NCBI RefSeq assembly: GCF_000055945.1
Contig: NC_008011.1
Location: 1,407,501-1,457,619, forward strand
DNA length: 50,119 nt
Reading direction: 5' to 3'
Source: Lawsonia intracellularis PHE/MN1-00
Lineage (GTDB): Bacteria; Desulfobacterota; Desulfovibrionia; Desulfovibrionales; Desulfovibrionaceae
The position numbers and the translations under genes were made by a program. Below the pieces are notes generated by a model. The model was given only the letters and a program-made list of their open reading frames with translations. It did not search any database and was not told the DNA's origin. This document shows, piece after piece, positions 18,889 to 27,157 of this stretch. Position 1 is the stretch's first letter. Every line of letters starts with the position of its first letter.

Positions 18889-19356
18889 ATGGCTGTTGAA
18901 ACAGGTGTTGTTGCTCAAAGTAAACTCCAAAAAATTCTTAGTGAAGAGAGTGGGTTATATTCACAGGACCCAAGTGGAGCATTGTCTCAGCCTGCACCTG
19001 AGGATGTTCAGAATTTTCAGAAAATTCTCGAAGATGATAATCAACCGCAATTAAATGTAATAAGCCCTAGTTATCATACACAGGCTATAGAGCCTTCAGT
19101 ACAAACGGAAAATATAGTACCTGTGGAGGAGGTGCATGAAGTAGAACAGATAGATTTACCTACGGATGTGCAGGATAGAGAAATAGCTATAAATAATTCT
19201 TCACAGATGGTAGCTGATCTTAATACAGGGGTCATTACACCAGTGGAGCTTCTTAGGTTACAAAAAGTTGTAGGAGTAGTTCAAACACAAGCAGTTACAA
19301 CTACACAAGTTTCTCAACAAGTTGAACAAAATATAAGTACTTTTCTTAAAGAGTAG
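18889..19356 (+). CDS. sctI: T3SS inner-rod protein SctI (YscI/HrpB-like)
   Basis: A 155-residue protein placed just before sctJ, as in Ysc-type operons. The conserved signal is the C-terminal 40 residues: TPVELLRLQKVVGVVQTQAV followed by a helix ending VEQNISTFLKE. This resembles the C-terminal helix that polymerises in the rod. The rest is acidic and poorly conserved, as in the family. The ATG at 18889 has GGAGGG just before it; an upstream TTG at 18877 overlaps that site and is rejected. Confidence 0.75.
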   Translation: MAVETGVVAQSKLQKILSEESGLYSQDPSGALSQPAPEDVQNFQKILEDDNQPQLNVISPSYHTQAIEPSVQTENIVPVEEVHEVEQIDLPTDVQDREIAINNSSQMVADLNTGVITPVELLRLQKVVGVVQTQAVTTTQVSQQVEQNISTFLKE

Positions 19357-19364
19357 AGGTTGGT

Positions 19365-20201
19365 GTGTATCTCTATATGGAAAATGTAGCTGATTCTAAT
19401 ATAAGAAAGCTAAAAGTAATAGAATGGTTGTTTTTTCAAAAAAAGACTATTGTTCTTTTGCTTGCTATAATATTACTTTATGGTTGTAAAGTTGAGGTGT
19501 ATCAAGGGCTTAATGAGATGCAGGCTAATGCTATGTTAGCAACCTTACTTAAACACGGAATTGTTGCTGAAAAACAAAATACAGGGAAAGCTGGTTATAC
19601 TATAAGAGTAGATAAAAGTCGTCTTGCAGAATCTTTAGAGTTACTTCGTGAAAGCGGTTTTCCTAAAGAACAGTATAAAAGCCTTGGCTCTATATTCTCT
19701 GGAGAAGGGATGATTGCTTCAGCATCTGAAGATCAAGCAAGGTTAAGTTATGCTCTTTCTCAAGAGTTAGCAGGTACTTTTTCTAGAATTAGTGGTGTAT
19801 TAAGTGCACGGGTACATGTAGCATTGGCAAGTGGCGATCAAGAGTTAGAACAACGTACACCTGCATCTGCGGCTATTTTTTTACTTCATACACCTAGCTC
19901 TCCTGTTGTTAATCTTGTTCCTAAAATTCGTGAACTCACATCAATGTCTGTTCCAGAATTATCTCCAGATAAAGTATCTGTTGTTCTTGTTCCTGTCAGA
20001 GAATCTATTACAATTCCTACAGTTGCTTCTCTTTCTTCTATTGGCGGTATGTTTTTTTCTAATGGGCATGCAACATATGTGTTACTTATTTTAGCTGGTA
20101 TTACTGTATTAATGATGGTGGCTTTATTATATCTTAATATTATTTTTTGGAAGCATGTATGGACAGCATATAGTGAAAGTAAAAGTAATACAGATAATTA
20201 G
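19365..20201 (+). CDS. sctJ: T3SS inner-membrane ring lipoprotein SctJ
   Basis: A protein of 278 residues in the YscJ/PrgK/FliF family. A hydrophobic N-terminal signal ends in the lipobox LLYGC (Cys41 from the GTG start). The mature part begins KVEVYQGLNEMQANAM, typical of the family, with two ring-building modules up to about 215 and a C-terminal membrane segment (about 235-260). The GTG at 19365 is taken because GAGGT lies 4 to 5 bases before it; an ATG at 19377 would shorten the signal region by four residues. The order I-J-L follows Ysc operons, but sctK is absent between J and L. Confidence 0.93.
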   Translation: MYLYMENVADSNIRKLKVIEWLFFQKKTIVLLLAIILLYGCKVEVYQGLNEMQANAMLATLLKHGIVAEKQNTGKAGYTIRVDKSRLAESLELLRESGFPKEQYKSLGSIFSGEGMIASASEDQARLSYALSQELAGTFSRISGVLSARVHVALASGDQELEQRTPASAAIFLLHTPSSPVVNLVPKIRELTSMSVPELSPDKVSVVLVPVRESITIPTVASLSSIGGMFFSNGHATYVLLILAGITVLMMVALLYLNIIFWKHVWTAYSESKSNTDN

Positions 20202-20221
20202 TTATAAGGAAGCACTGTGTT

Positions 20222-20878
20222 ATGGTAACGCAAAAAAGATATACAGATTTTCCTTCAATATTGTTTATTAAAAGTAATATGTTTTTCCCAGCACATGGAG
20301 TACATATTTTACATGAAAAGGATGTAAAAGCATTATTAACAGCAAATGATTTTCTTGAAGAAACAGATAAATATTTAAAAAATGCTACTCAAGAGACAGA
20401 AAAATTTTATAAAGAACAATATGCATTAGGATATAATAGTGGGAAAGAAGAAGGTAGTTTTGAACATGCATTAAAAATTTTTGGAACTATTTTTTCTTCT
20501 ATAAAGTTTGTTGAAAATATAGAAACAACACTAGTTCGTGTAGTAACTGAAGCAGTTAATAAAATTGTTGGTGAAGTTGATACATTGAACCATATTAATG
20601 ATTGGATTCAAAAAGACTTATTACAATTACAAAGAAAATATCAGCTCACTTTATATATATCTCACAATGATGAAAAATCTGTTACAATTTATATTAATAC
20701 ATTATGTGCCAACAAGCCACAATTAAAAAATTTTTTACACATAGTGTTAGATGATTCCATTAAACCTGGAAACTGTAGGGTAGAAAGTGAGCTAGGTAAT
20801 GTTGAAGCAAGCATAAAAACACAAATGAAAGCTTTGGAGCAGTCATTAGGTGTTTCAACTGAACTGGAGGTGGAATAA
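20222..20878 (+). CDS. sctL: T3SS stator protein SctL
   Basis: This 218-residue protein belongs to the YscL/HrpE/FliH family. It normally ties the ATPase SctN to the sorting platform and restrains its activity. A helical N-terminal half (about 35-85, with the ANDFLEETDKYL and YKEQYALGYNSGKEEGSF segments) is followed by a C-terminal globular domain. It precedes sctP and sctQ. SctN, its partner, is not encoded in this window. The start has AAGGAAG about 10 bases upstream. Confidence 0.82.
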   Translation: MVTQKRYTDFPSILFIKSNMFFPAHGVHILHEKDVKALLTANDFLEETDKYLKNATQETEKFYKEQYALGYNSGKEEGSFEHALKIFGTIFSSIKFVENIETTLVRVVTEAVNKIVGEVDTLNHINDWIQKDLLQLQRKYQLTLYISHNDEKSVTIYINTLCANKPQLKNFLHIVLDDSIKPGNCRVESELGNVEASIKTQMKALEQSLGVSTELEVE

Positions 20879-20882
20879 TAAT

Positions 20883-21731
20883 ATGAGCAATACAAAAATA
20901 TCAACATACTCCTTTGGTGATAAGCCAGGATCAACTATTACTGGTGGATTTGGTGCTCAAAAACCAACTAGTTCTGATATAAATTTTTTTGAACAATCTA
21001 TTATTAAGCATGATGATTACCCTAATAACTATGAAGTAAAAGAAGATAATTCTCAAGAGGAGGTTGAAGAAAAACCAACTACTCAGCCACCTAAAGAGCA
21101 AGTGACAGATAAAACAGAAGGTAAAGATGAAGCCTTTATAGAAAAAGATGATGCTATAGGTAAAGATAAAGACAAAATTCCAGGAAAGGGAGAACCTATA
21201 GAGAAAGAAGATGGAGTGGATAAAAAAGAACCAATAAAAGATGACAAAGTTGTAGCAGTAAAAAATCATGAAAAAGATGACGATTCATCATCTATAAAAG
21301 ATGATGGATTAGATAAGCAGATTACTCCAATGATGTTATTATCAATGGTTTCAGGAAAAGATGATGACCTTAAGGTAGCACATGTTCAACAAATAAACTC
21401 TCCAACTATTGATTTAACAGAATTAGTACAAAGAATTATGGTTGCAGCTCCTTCAAGTAGTAATAATGGTGAGGTAAGAATAACATTAGCTCAAGGATTT
21501 GCAGGAACAGACGTAATATTAAGAAGAGATAAAGAAGGGATGCTATTAGTAAATTTTTTGGCATCAGGTACAGCAGCATATAATCAAATTGCAAATGCAC
21601 AAGATTTATTGAAACGTAGGCTTGAAGTTGTTGAAGGTAAGTCAGTTAATATAGAAATATCAGACAAACAGCAGGAAACAGAAAAAGTAACTGCAGTAGA
21701 GGGTAGTGGAACATCAACAACAAATCAATAA
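20883..21731 (+). CDS. sctP: T3SS needle-length regulator SctP (YscP-like)
   Basis: The protein has 282 residues. Residues about 45-160 are extremely Lys/Asp/Glu-rich with short repeats (KDDAIGKDKDK, KKEPIKDDK), as expected for an extended ruler. The C-terminal 90 residues (IDLTELVQRIMVAAPSS onward) form a folded domain like the T3S4/FliK C-terminus that switches substrate specificity. SctP usually precedes sctQ, as here. The start at 20883 follows GGAGGTGG. The sequence of the ruler region changes quickly in this family, so assignment relies on composition, C-terminus and order. Confidence 0.75.
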   Translation: MSNTKISTYSFGDKPGSTITGGFGAQKPTSSDINFFEQSIIKHDDYPNNYEVKEDNSQEEVEEKPTTQPPKEQVTDKTEGKDEAFIEKDDAIGKDKDKIPGKGEPIEKEDGVDKKEPIKDDKVVAVKNHEKDDDSSSIKDDGLDKQITPMMLLSMVSGKDDDLKVAHVQQINSPTIDLTELVQRIMVAAPSSSNNGEVRITLAQGFAGTDVILRRDKEGMLLVNFLASGTAAYNQIANAQDLLKRRLEVVEGKSVNIEISDKQQETEKVTAVEGSGTSTTNQ

Positions 21732-21784
21732 TAATTAGTATAGGATAGTTAGAATGGAATTACCTGGTTGATAAAGGCAGGCTA

Positions 21785-22891
21785 ATGGTACAAACTACAC
21801 AAAAATTATTTGAGCCTGCGAATCTTTTACCTCTAAGTGCGCAGGTCTATAATACAGCTTCTATGTGTATAAGACCTTGGCAGTTTATGCTCCAAGATCA
21901 ATTATGTACTTTAGATTTACTTTTTCTTCATGATCCATTTAGCTCTGTATACACAATAGTCATTCATTGTGGAGAGGGGAGATGGGTTATTGAGTTTGGA
22001 AAAGTGCCTCCTCTTTCATTATATCCATCTTTTAAAGATAAACCTGAAGTATTATGTGTTCCTGAAGAGGTAAAACTTGCAGTTTTTGAATTACTGATTT
22101 CACCTTTTTTACATCAATTCGAAAATATGATGGGAACTCCTGTTGAGCTAGTTTCAAGTACACTTTCTCCTCCCAGTAGAGATAATTTTTCAGTAGCTTG
22201 TTCTATCCCTTTAGTGTTACATGTAGAGGGAAACGAAAATGAGATTCCTTTTTTGGTAAAAATAGAAAAAGAAAATGACGCAATATTGCTTTTATCACAA
22301 TTACAGGAGTTTCCTTTAGCTTATAGTGATGTTGGGCCATTATCTATTTCTGTTGGTATTGAAGTTGGATATACCCAGTTAAGTACACAACAGTTACAGC
22401 AAATAGAAAAAGATGATATTTTAATTCCAGATCAGTTTTTCATACAAGAGAAGAAGATCCAGCTTCGATTTTCAAGATTTTTAGCAAATTGTACAATCCA
22501 AGGAGGGATGGCAACAATTATGGATGTTAATGATGTAGGATATCCAGAAGACCAAGGTAATGGTGGTGAGCAATTTGTAGAAAATCATACAGAGGCTCCT
22601 AATTCACATGGTCAACAACGAACAGCGAGAGCTAATTCTGGAAGGCAATCTGGTCAACAGTCTTCAGGTATTGATGTATCTGGTCTGGATTTACCAGTTG
22701 TATTTGAACTTGAACGTCAATTCATGACAGTGCAAAATATAGGATTACTTGCCCCAGGGTATACGTTTGCTCTATCAGTTGATGTCCAAGCTCCTGTTAC
22801 TTTACGTGTAAATGGTAAGGCTATAGGGGTAGGGAGACTTGTAGATCTAAATGGTTCTTTGGGGGTACAAGTTGTACAAGTTATGCTCTAA
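21785..22891 (+). CDS. sctQ: T3SS cytoplasmic ring protein SctQ
   Basis: A 368-residue protein of the sorting platform (YscQ/Spa33/FliMN family). The C-terminal SpoA (FliN-like) domain lies at about 300-368, recognisable from DLPVVFELERQFMTVQNIGL through TLRVNGKAIGVGRLVDLNG. A Gln/Gly/Asn-rich linker (about 250-295) precedes it and a less conserved SpoA1-like region lies upstream. Inside the gene an AGGAGGG site (22501-22507) precedes in-frame ATGs at 22508 and 22520, which could produce a separate C-terminal fragment (see findings). It ends the basal-body operon. Confidence 0.92.
   Translation: MVQTTQKLFEPANLLPLSAQVYNTASMCIRPWQFMLQDQLCTLDLLFLHDPFSSVYTIVIHCGEGRWVIEFGKVPPLSLYPSFKDKPEVLCVPEEVKLAVFELLISPFLHQFENMMGTPVELVSSTLSPPSRDNFSVACSIPLVLHVEGNENEIPFLVKIEKENDAILLLSQLQEFPLAYSDVGPLSISVGIEVGYTQLSTQQLQQIEKDDILIPDQFFIQEKKIQLRFSRFLANCTIQGGMATIMDVNDVGYPEDQGNGGEQFVENHTEAPNSHGQQRTARANSGRQSGQQSSGIDVSGLDLPVVFELERQFMTVQNIGLLAPGYTFALSVDVQAPVTLRVNGKAIGVGRLVDLNGSLGVQVVQVML
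22501..22522 (+). promoter_or_regulatory. Candidate internal ribosome site for SctQ-C
   Basis: AGGAGGG followed by in-frame ATG codons at 22508 (too close) and 22520 (12-base spacing, a little long). A product from 22520 would be 123 residues and contain the linker and the C-terminal SpoA domain. Confidence 0.5.
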
Positions 22892-22931
22892 ATAAAACTA
22901 ATATAGTTATATGATGTGTTTATTTTAACTA

Positions 22932-22950
22932 CGTTATTATGATAATAACG
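22932..22950. promoter_or_regulatory. Perfect 9-base inverted repeat before the STAS gene
   Basis: cgttattat and ataataacg flank a single G. It lies about 18 bases before the STAS start, next to its ribosome site. It may be an operator or an RNA hairpin; there is no T-run for a terminator. Confidence 0.45.
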
Positions 22951-22967
22951 GGTTGTAAGGAGTTTCC

Positions 22968-23306
22968 ATGCGTGTGATTAGTGAAGAAAATAATGGTGTT
23001 ATAGTTATTTCTCTTGATGGGAGAATAGATGCAACAACAACAACGTTATTTGAAGATGCCTGTAAAAAAGCTTTTGAAACTGGAGTGCCTGCTGTTATTG
23101 TTAATATGGAAAAAGTTGAATATATCAGTTCTGCTGGATTAAGAGGTGTTTTAACAATGCTAAAGCTAGGTAACGGGGCCTCTGTAAATTTAGTTTTTTG
23201 TTCTTTAGGAGAGATGGTCAGCGAAGTTTTTAGAATTTCTGGATTTAACTCTGTATTAACAATATATCCTACCATAAAAGAAGCATTAGCTGCACTCTCA
23301 GTATAG
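22968..23306 (+). CDS. Anti-anti-sigma factor (STAS domain, RsbV type)
   Basis: A single STAS domain of 112 residues. The phosphorylation-site region reads YISSAGLRG (about 56-64), where the second Ser is the usual target. In partner switching the unphosphorylated form binds the RsbW-type kinase and frees its sigma factor or other partner; a PP2C phosphatase reactivates the phosphorylated form. AAGGAG precedes the ATG. It sits directly after sctQ and 13 bases before the kinase gene. With the phosphatase at 1527-3491 it makes up a full three-part module around the T3SS island. Confidence 0.92.
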   Translation: MRVISEENNGVIVISLDGRIDATTTTLFEDACKKAFETGVPAVIVNMEKVEYISSAGLRGVLTMLKLGNGASVNLVFCSLGEMVSEVFRISGFNSVLTIYPTIKEALAALSV

Positions 23307-23319
23307 CGGAGGGGCATAA

Positions 23320-23763
23320 ATGGCAACACTTACTATCCCTTCAGGGATTGAGCAGCTTCCACATGTTAATGCATTTCTCCGGAAAAGTATTCCTATGGCT
23401 TTTAAAAAGCGCATTCATTTGATAGAACTTGCAGTTGAAGAAATTTTAGTAAATATTTTTCGATATGCCTATCATAATGAAAATGGAAATGCTGAAGTGT
23501 CTTGTCAGTTTGTTAAACATAATGGGACTCCTTATTTTGTTATTACTATTAAGGATTGGGGAGAGCCATTTGATCCTTTCCAGGTTCCATTACCTGATCT
23601 CAGTTTAGATATTAATAATCGACCAATAGGCGGACTTGGTGTTCATCTTGTTCGAACTGCTGTTGACTTATATAAATATAAGCGGGAGAGTGATATAAAT
23701 GTAGTGGAGCTCTTTTTTCAGTTTTTAGCAGAAGGAATGGGTAATAACAATATCTCTATTTAA
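23320..23763 (+). CDS. RsbW-type serine kinase / anti-sigma factor
   Basis: Its 147 residues form one HATPase_c domain of the GHKL family. ATP-binding boxes are visible: N-box VEEILVNIFRYAY (about 43-55), G1 DWGEPFDP and G2 GGLGVHLV. Such proteins phosphorylate the STAS partner and hold a sigma factor, or in some T3SS organisms control secretion itself. The controlled partner is unknown; no sigma-factor gene is in this window. A GGAGG site stands before the ATG. It forms an operon with the STAS gene. Confidence 0.9.
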   Translation: MATLTIPSGIEQLPHVNAFLRKSIPMAFKKRIHLIELAVEEILVNIFRYAYHNENGNAEVSCQFVKHNGTPYFVITIKDWGEPFDPFQVPLPDLSLDINNRPIGGLGVHLVRTAVDLYKYKRESDINVVELFFQFLAEGMGNNNISI

Positions 23764-23812
23764 TTAATTCTTACTATGTAACTTTATTCTTTAGGGGATA
23801 GTAACTTTAGTT

Positions 23813-24511
23813 ATGTTAAGGATTGTCCCGCTAAAATATACATTATTTGCTATAATTACCCTATTTTTTTGTTTTTTTGACACAACAAATATATTAGCTA
23901 ATGAAATATTAAAAAATATACAATATACAAATAAGATAGCTGAGCAAACAATGTTAGCTATGCAGTATAGAGTAAAACAAGCTCGTACACCTCAGAAATA
24001 TCATCCTAGTGAGCCAATATATGAAAATCTTTTAGATCAGATGGATGTATATAGTCTTTCTCCCAGCGCAAAAAAAATTGTATTACATAGAATGATTCCA
24101 ACATATGTTAAGGAGAAGGTTTTTCGGGGGGAAATAAAACTTCCTTCAGATTGGAAAGAAATCATCCAAGTAGCCAGTACAAAACATAACTTAGATCCTG
24201 CTCTTATTGCAGCTGTAATACAGGTAGAGTCAGGCTTTTCTGGAGAAGCTCTTTCTCCTAAGGGGGCAAAAGGATTGATGCAACTAATGCCAGATACTGG
24301 TTTAGAACTTGGGGCTACAGATCTTTTTGATCCAATGACAAATGTAGATGCCGGTAGTCGATACTTACGACAGCAACTGGATCGATTTGGCTCTGTTGAG
24401 CTAGCTCTTGCAGCTTATAATGCTGGTCCAGGTGCTGTTATAAAATATGGTGGTATTCCACCATATAAAGAAACACAGGAGTTTGTAAAAAAAGTTTTAT
24501 CTGCTTTTTAA
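23813..24511 (+). CDS. Secreted lytic transglycosylase (SLT family), possibly T3SS-dedicated
   Basis: The protein has 232 residues with a signal sequence (hydrophobic about 9-26, likely cut near LANE). The SLT domain lies at about 118-232, with catalytic Glu in VIQVESGFSG, GLMQLMP, and ALAAYNAGPGAV. It cleaves peptidoglycan in the periplasm. Small SLT enzymes next to T3SS genes (IpgF, EtgA, IagB type) open the wall for the injectisome, and its position 50 bases after the RsbW-like gene suggests that role. General wall turnover remains possible. Confidence 0.9.
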   Translation: MLRIVPLKYTLFAIITLFFCFFDTTNILANEILKNIQYTNKIAEQTMLAMQYRVKQARTPQKYHPSEPIYENLLDQMDVYSLSPSAKKIVLHRMIPTYVKEKVFRGEIKLPSDWKEIIQVASTKHNLDPALIAAVIQVESGFSGEALSPKGAKGLMQLMPDTGLELGATDLFDPMTNVDAGSRYLRQQLDRFGSVELALAAYNAGPGAVIKYGGIPPYKETQEFVKKVLSAF

Positions 24512-24679
24512 ACTTATAAAATGAAATTTTCTTTTAAGAGAGCATAGTAATAAAAAGTAGGTTGATATACTTTCAAGTTCTTTTTTATAGAGTATGTACA
24601 TTGTTGTTTTATGTGATAATGTATATTCATAAGAGTAAAAATTTTTCCAGACAACTTGTGATAGCAAAAGGAGTCTGAA

Positions 24680-25165
24680 ATGGAAACTAACTCAAGCTAT
24701 CGGGGTTCGGATGATAGTAGCCTTATTCAACTTGTAACTTTCAAAATAGCAGGTGAAGAGTTTGGAGTAGATATATTAAAAGTTCAAGAAATTATCCGAA
24801 TGATGCCTATTACAAAAGTACCAAATGCTCCACTATTTGTGGAGGGAGTTATTAATTTACGAGGAAAGGTTATTCCTGTAATTGATATGCGTAAACGTTT
24901 TGGTATGCCTTCTAGTGCTCATGATAGTCAGACAAGAATAAAAGTTATGGATTTACAAGGTCAAGTTGTTGGGTTTGTAGTAGATGCTGTATCTGAAGTC
25001 TTACGTATTAAAGAATCTACAGTAGAACCACCACCACCTGTTGTTGCTGGAGTAGGTTCTGAGTATATGCGTGGGGTTGGTAAACTCCAAGATAGATTGT
25101 TAATACTTTTAGATTTGGATAAATTACTTACTGAAAGTGAGCTAGAAACTTTGTCAGCATTATAG
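24680..25165 (+). CDS. cheW: Chemotaxis coupling protein CheW
   Basis: A 161-residue single-domain CheW. Typical features are the beginning LVTFKIAGEEFGVDILKVQE, VEGVINLRGKVIPVIDMRKRFG and LLDLDKLL near the end. It links chemoreceptors to the kinase CheA. No other chemotaxis gene is near. AAAGGAG precedes the ATG; a strong terminator follows. It is separated from the T3SS-linked genes by 168 bases, so it may have its own promoter. Confidence 0.95.
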   Translation: METNSSYRGSDDSSLIQLVTFKIAGEEFGVDILKVQEIIRMMPITKVPNAPLFVEGVINLRGKVIPVIDMRKRFGMPSSAHDSQTRIKVMDLQGQVVGFVVDAVSEVLRIKESTVEPPPPVVAGVGSEYMRGVGKLQDRLLILLDLDKLLTESELETLSAL

Positions 25166-25222
25166 ATAATAATAAAGTTGGCTTAATTAAGACATCACTT
25201 GATTCATATAAATTGATTTTTA

Positions 25223-25260
25223 AAAAAGAGACAACAAAGTACTTTGTTGTCTCTTTTTAG
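25223..25260. terminator. Two-way terminator between cheW and the 5'-nucleotidase gene
   Basis: A perfect 13-base-pair hairpin (agagacaacaaag / ctttgttgtctct, 25227-25254) with A-run before and T-run after it. It serves both convergent genes. Confidence 0.93.
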
Positions 25261-25269
25261 CTCTATTCT

Positions 25270-26958
25270 TTATTCATTAGGGACAATAATAGGTGTTACA
25301 TTAACAATACGTCCATCTTTTTTTACATTGAGAGGAGAATGTTCTTTTAGATAGCTTATAACAGCTTCTACTGGACTTTTTTGGATATCTGTCCATTTTA
25401 TGTCTTTTAACATTATAAATCCATCATGTCCCTCAGTAGGATATCCATTAATTATAACACGATATGTTTTATTAGGGTCCAGTGGCTCATATTTCCCATT
25501 ATTTAAATATTCAATAGATTGAATGCGTTCACCTACAGGTTTTTCAGCATTTAAAGTGAATCTGAGTCCTGCAACTTGAAGAAAAGTTCCTGCAAAGGCA
25601 AAGCAATGTACTTTTGAGACTCCATTTTCTATAGCTTCCTGAATTATTTTTCCTGTAACATCTCCTACATAAAGTTTATCTTCAATAGGTATAGCTGTAA
25701 CAACATCAAGTTTTTGTACAAGCCCTATAGGTAAATTTCCTCTTATTAATCCAGTGGTTACAATTGCTATTTGTGCTCCATTTGAGCGGCCTGCTTCTAA
25801 TATTGCATCAAGAATAATATTAGCTGTTAATCCCTCTTGTTTTCTACAGTAAAAGAAAGGTTTTTCGTCTAGTTGTTCATTTGAAGGTTGGGATGTATCA
25901 AAATTTGGATTTCTAGGATGAGCTATTTCTCCAACTTTTACTTCAAGCTTTTCTTTAATAGGTATACCATAGCTATCAAGCAGTTCTGCTATGGATACTA
26001 TAGCAGGATCATTACTAATTGGCTTATCAAGACGTATAACATCTCCATTCCATTTTTGAGGGATACCTTGTTCATCAAATGTTATATTAATCCTTCCAAG
26101 ATATTCTAGTTTTTCTTTTGCTGTTACAATAAGTACAGGATGTCCAGAAGGTGAATGTTTTACTATAGGATAAGGCCCATAAGCATTAGGGTAGGTGTTA
26201 GAAAGCAAAGTATGTGTATGACCTCCTACAAAAACAGAGACATCATCGACTTTACTAGCAAGTTCCATATCTACATTTATTCCAAGATGGCTTAACACAA
26301 TAATTGTAAATACATTTTGTTTTTTTATTTCTTGAATTGCATTACGTAATGCTTGTTCAGCATTAGTAAAAATGGCTTGAGAGCATGCTCTTGATCCAGT
26401 GGCTGTTGCTTCTGTAATAAGTCCTATGATACCAATACGTTTTCCTTCACGTTCTACAATGGTCCATGGAGTAATTGATGATTGCATTTCAGGATCTGTA
26501 AAGGTGAGGTTTGCAACTACAACAGGAAAGTTAAGTTGTCTTATAGCACTAAAAAATTCATAACATCCATGATCAAACTCATGATTTCCTGGTGACATAG
26601 CTACATATCCAAGTCTATTTAAAAACTTTACAAATGGGAGTTGATCTGGTGTATTTATAAAGTCAGAATGAAAAGCTGTTCCTACAAATTGATCTCCTGC
26701 ATCAAGAAGAATAGTATTTGGTGTTGATTGACGAATGTCTAAAATAGATTGTGCTAAACGTGCCATTCCACCTACGCAATCTGGTGTAGTAGATGTGAAG
26801 CAAGGATTACCTGATTCTTTTTTAATTCCTCCAAGGTGAGAATGTATATCATTTGTATGAAGAATAGTAAGATCAAAGCTCCATACATCATAAGGTGTAA
26901 CATATGTTAAAAATATAAGAAGAAGTGTGATATAAAAAACATATATTTTTTTGAACAT
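25270..26958 (-). CDS. Periplasmic 5'-nucleotidase / UshA-like metallophosphoesterase
   Basis: A 562-residue exported enzyme. A signal sequence (about 1-27) is followed by the calcineurin-like catalytic domain with metal-binding motifs LHTNDIHSH, DAGDQF, GNHEFD and GGHTHT (up to about 255). The C-terminal 5'-nucleotidase domain (about 340-525) binds substrate. It would hydrolyse nucleotides in the periplasm and supply nucleosides or phosphate. The gene stands alone, convergent with cheW. Its promoter region carries a TATAAT box and tandem GATAAT hexamers resembling a Fur box. Confidence 0.93.
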   Translation of the reverse strand: MFKKIYVFYITLLLIFLTYVTPYDVWSFDLTILHTNDIHSHLGGIKKESGNPCFTSTTPDCVGGMARLAQSILDIRQSTPNTILLDAGDQFVGTAFHSDFINTPDQLPFVKFLNRLGYVAMSPGNHEFDHGCYEFFSAIRQLNFPVVVANLTFTDPEMQSSITPWTIVEREGKRIGIIGLITEATATGSRACSQAIFTNAEQALRNAIQEIKKQNVFTIIVLSHLGINVDMELASKVDDVSVFVGGHTHTLLSNTYPNAYGPYPIVKHSPSGHPVLIVTAKEKLEYLGRINITFDEQGIPQKWNGDVIRLDKPISNDPAIVSIAELLDSYGIPIKEKLEVKVGEIAHPRNPNFDTSQPSNEQLDEKPFFYCRKQEGLTANIILDAILEAGRSNGAQIAIVTTGLIRGNLPIGLVQKLDVVTAIPIEDKLYVGDVTGKIIQEAIENGVSKVHCFAFAGTFLQVAGLRFTLNAEKPVGERIQSIEYLNNGKYEPLDPNKTYRVIINGYPTEGHDGFIMLKDIKWTDIQKSPVEAVISYLKEHSPLNVKKDGRIVNVTPIIVPNE

Positions 26959-26971
26959 ATTATTTCCTTTT

Positions 26972-26996
26972 TATTATCATTATCATTATCATTATA
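26972..26996 (-). promoter_or_regulatory. TATAAT box followed by tandem GATAAT hexamers (Fur-box-like)
   Basis: On the minus strand a TATAAT (26991-26996) runs straight into GATAAT repeated three times, ending just before the ribosome site of the nucleotidase gene. The hexamer array matches 16 of 19 positions of the classical enterobacterial Fur box. It could equally be a simple hexamer repeat. No good -35 is seen. Confidence 0.4.
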
Positions 26997-27157
26997 TTGT
27001 AGTAAGCTTTTTTTAAGCTAATAGTACTATAGGTAATATTTAAAGTTAGACTAGTTAATCATACTACTGTAACTATATGATGTCTAATTAAATTAGTAAA
27101 CAGTTAGGTTAGGTTGGATATGTATCCTTATCCTGTGTTCTTATTAGGTTTATTCTT

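Noticed and set aside
20931..21269. 112-codon minus-strand ORF rich in Phe and Ile
   Set aside because: It is the mirror of the Lys/Glu-rich repeat region of sctP, an expected shadow.
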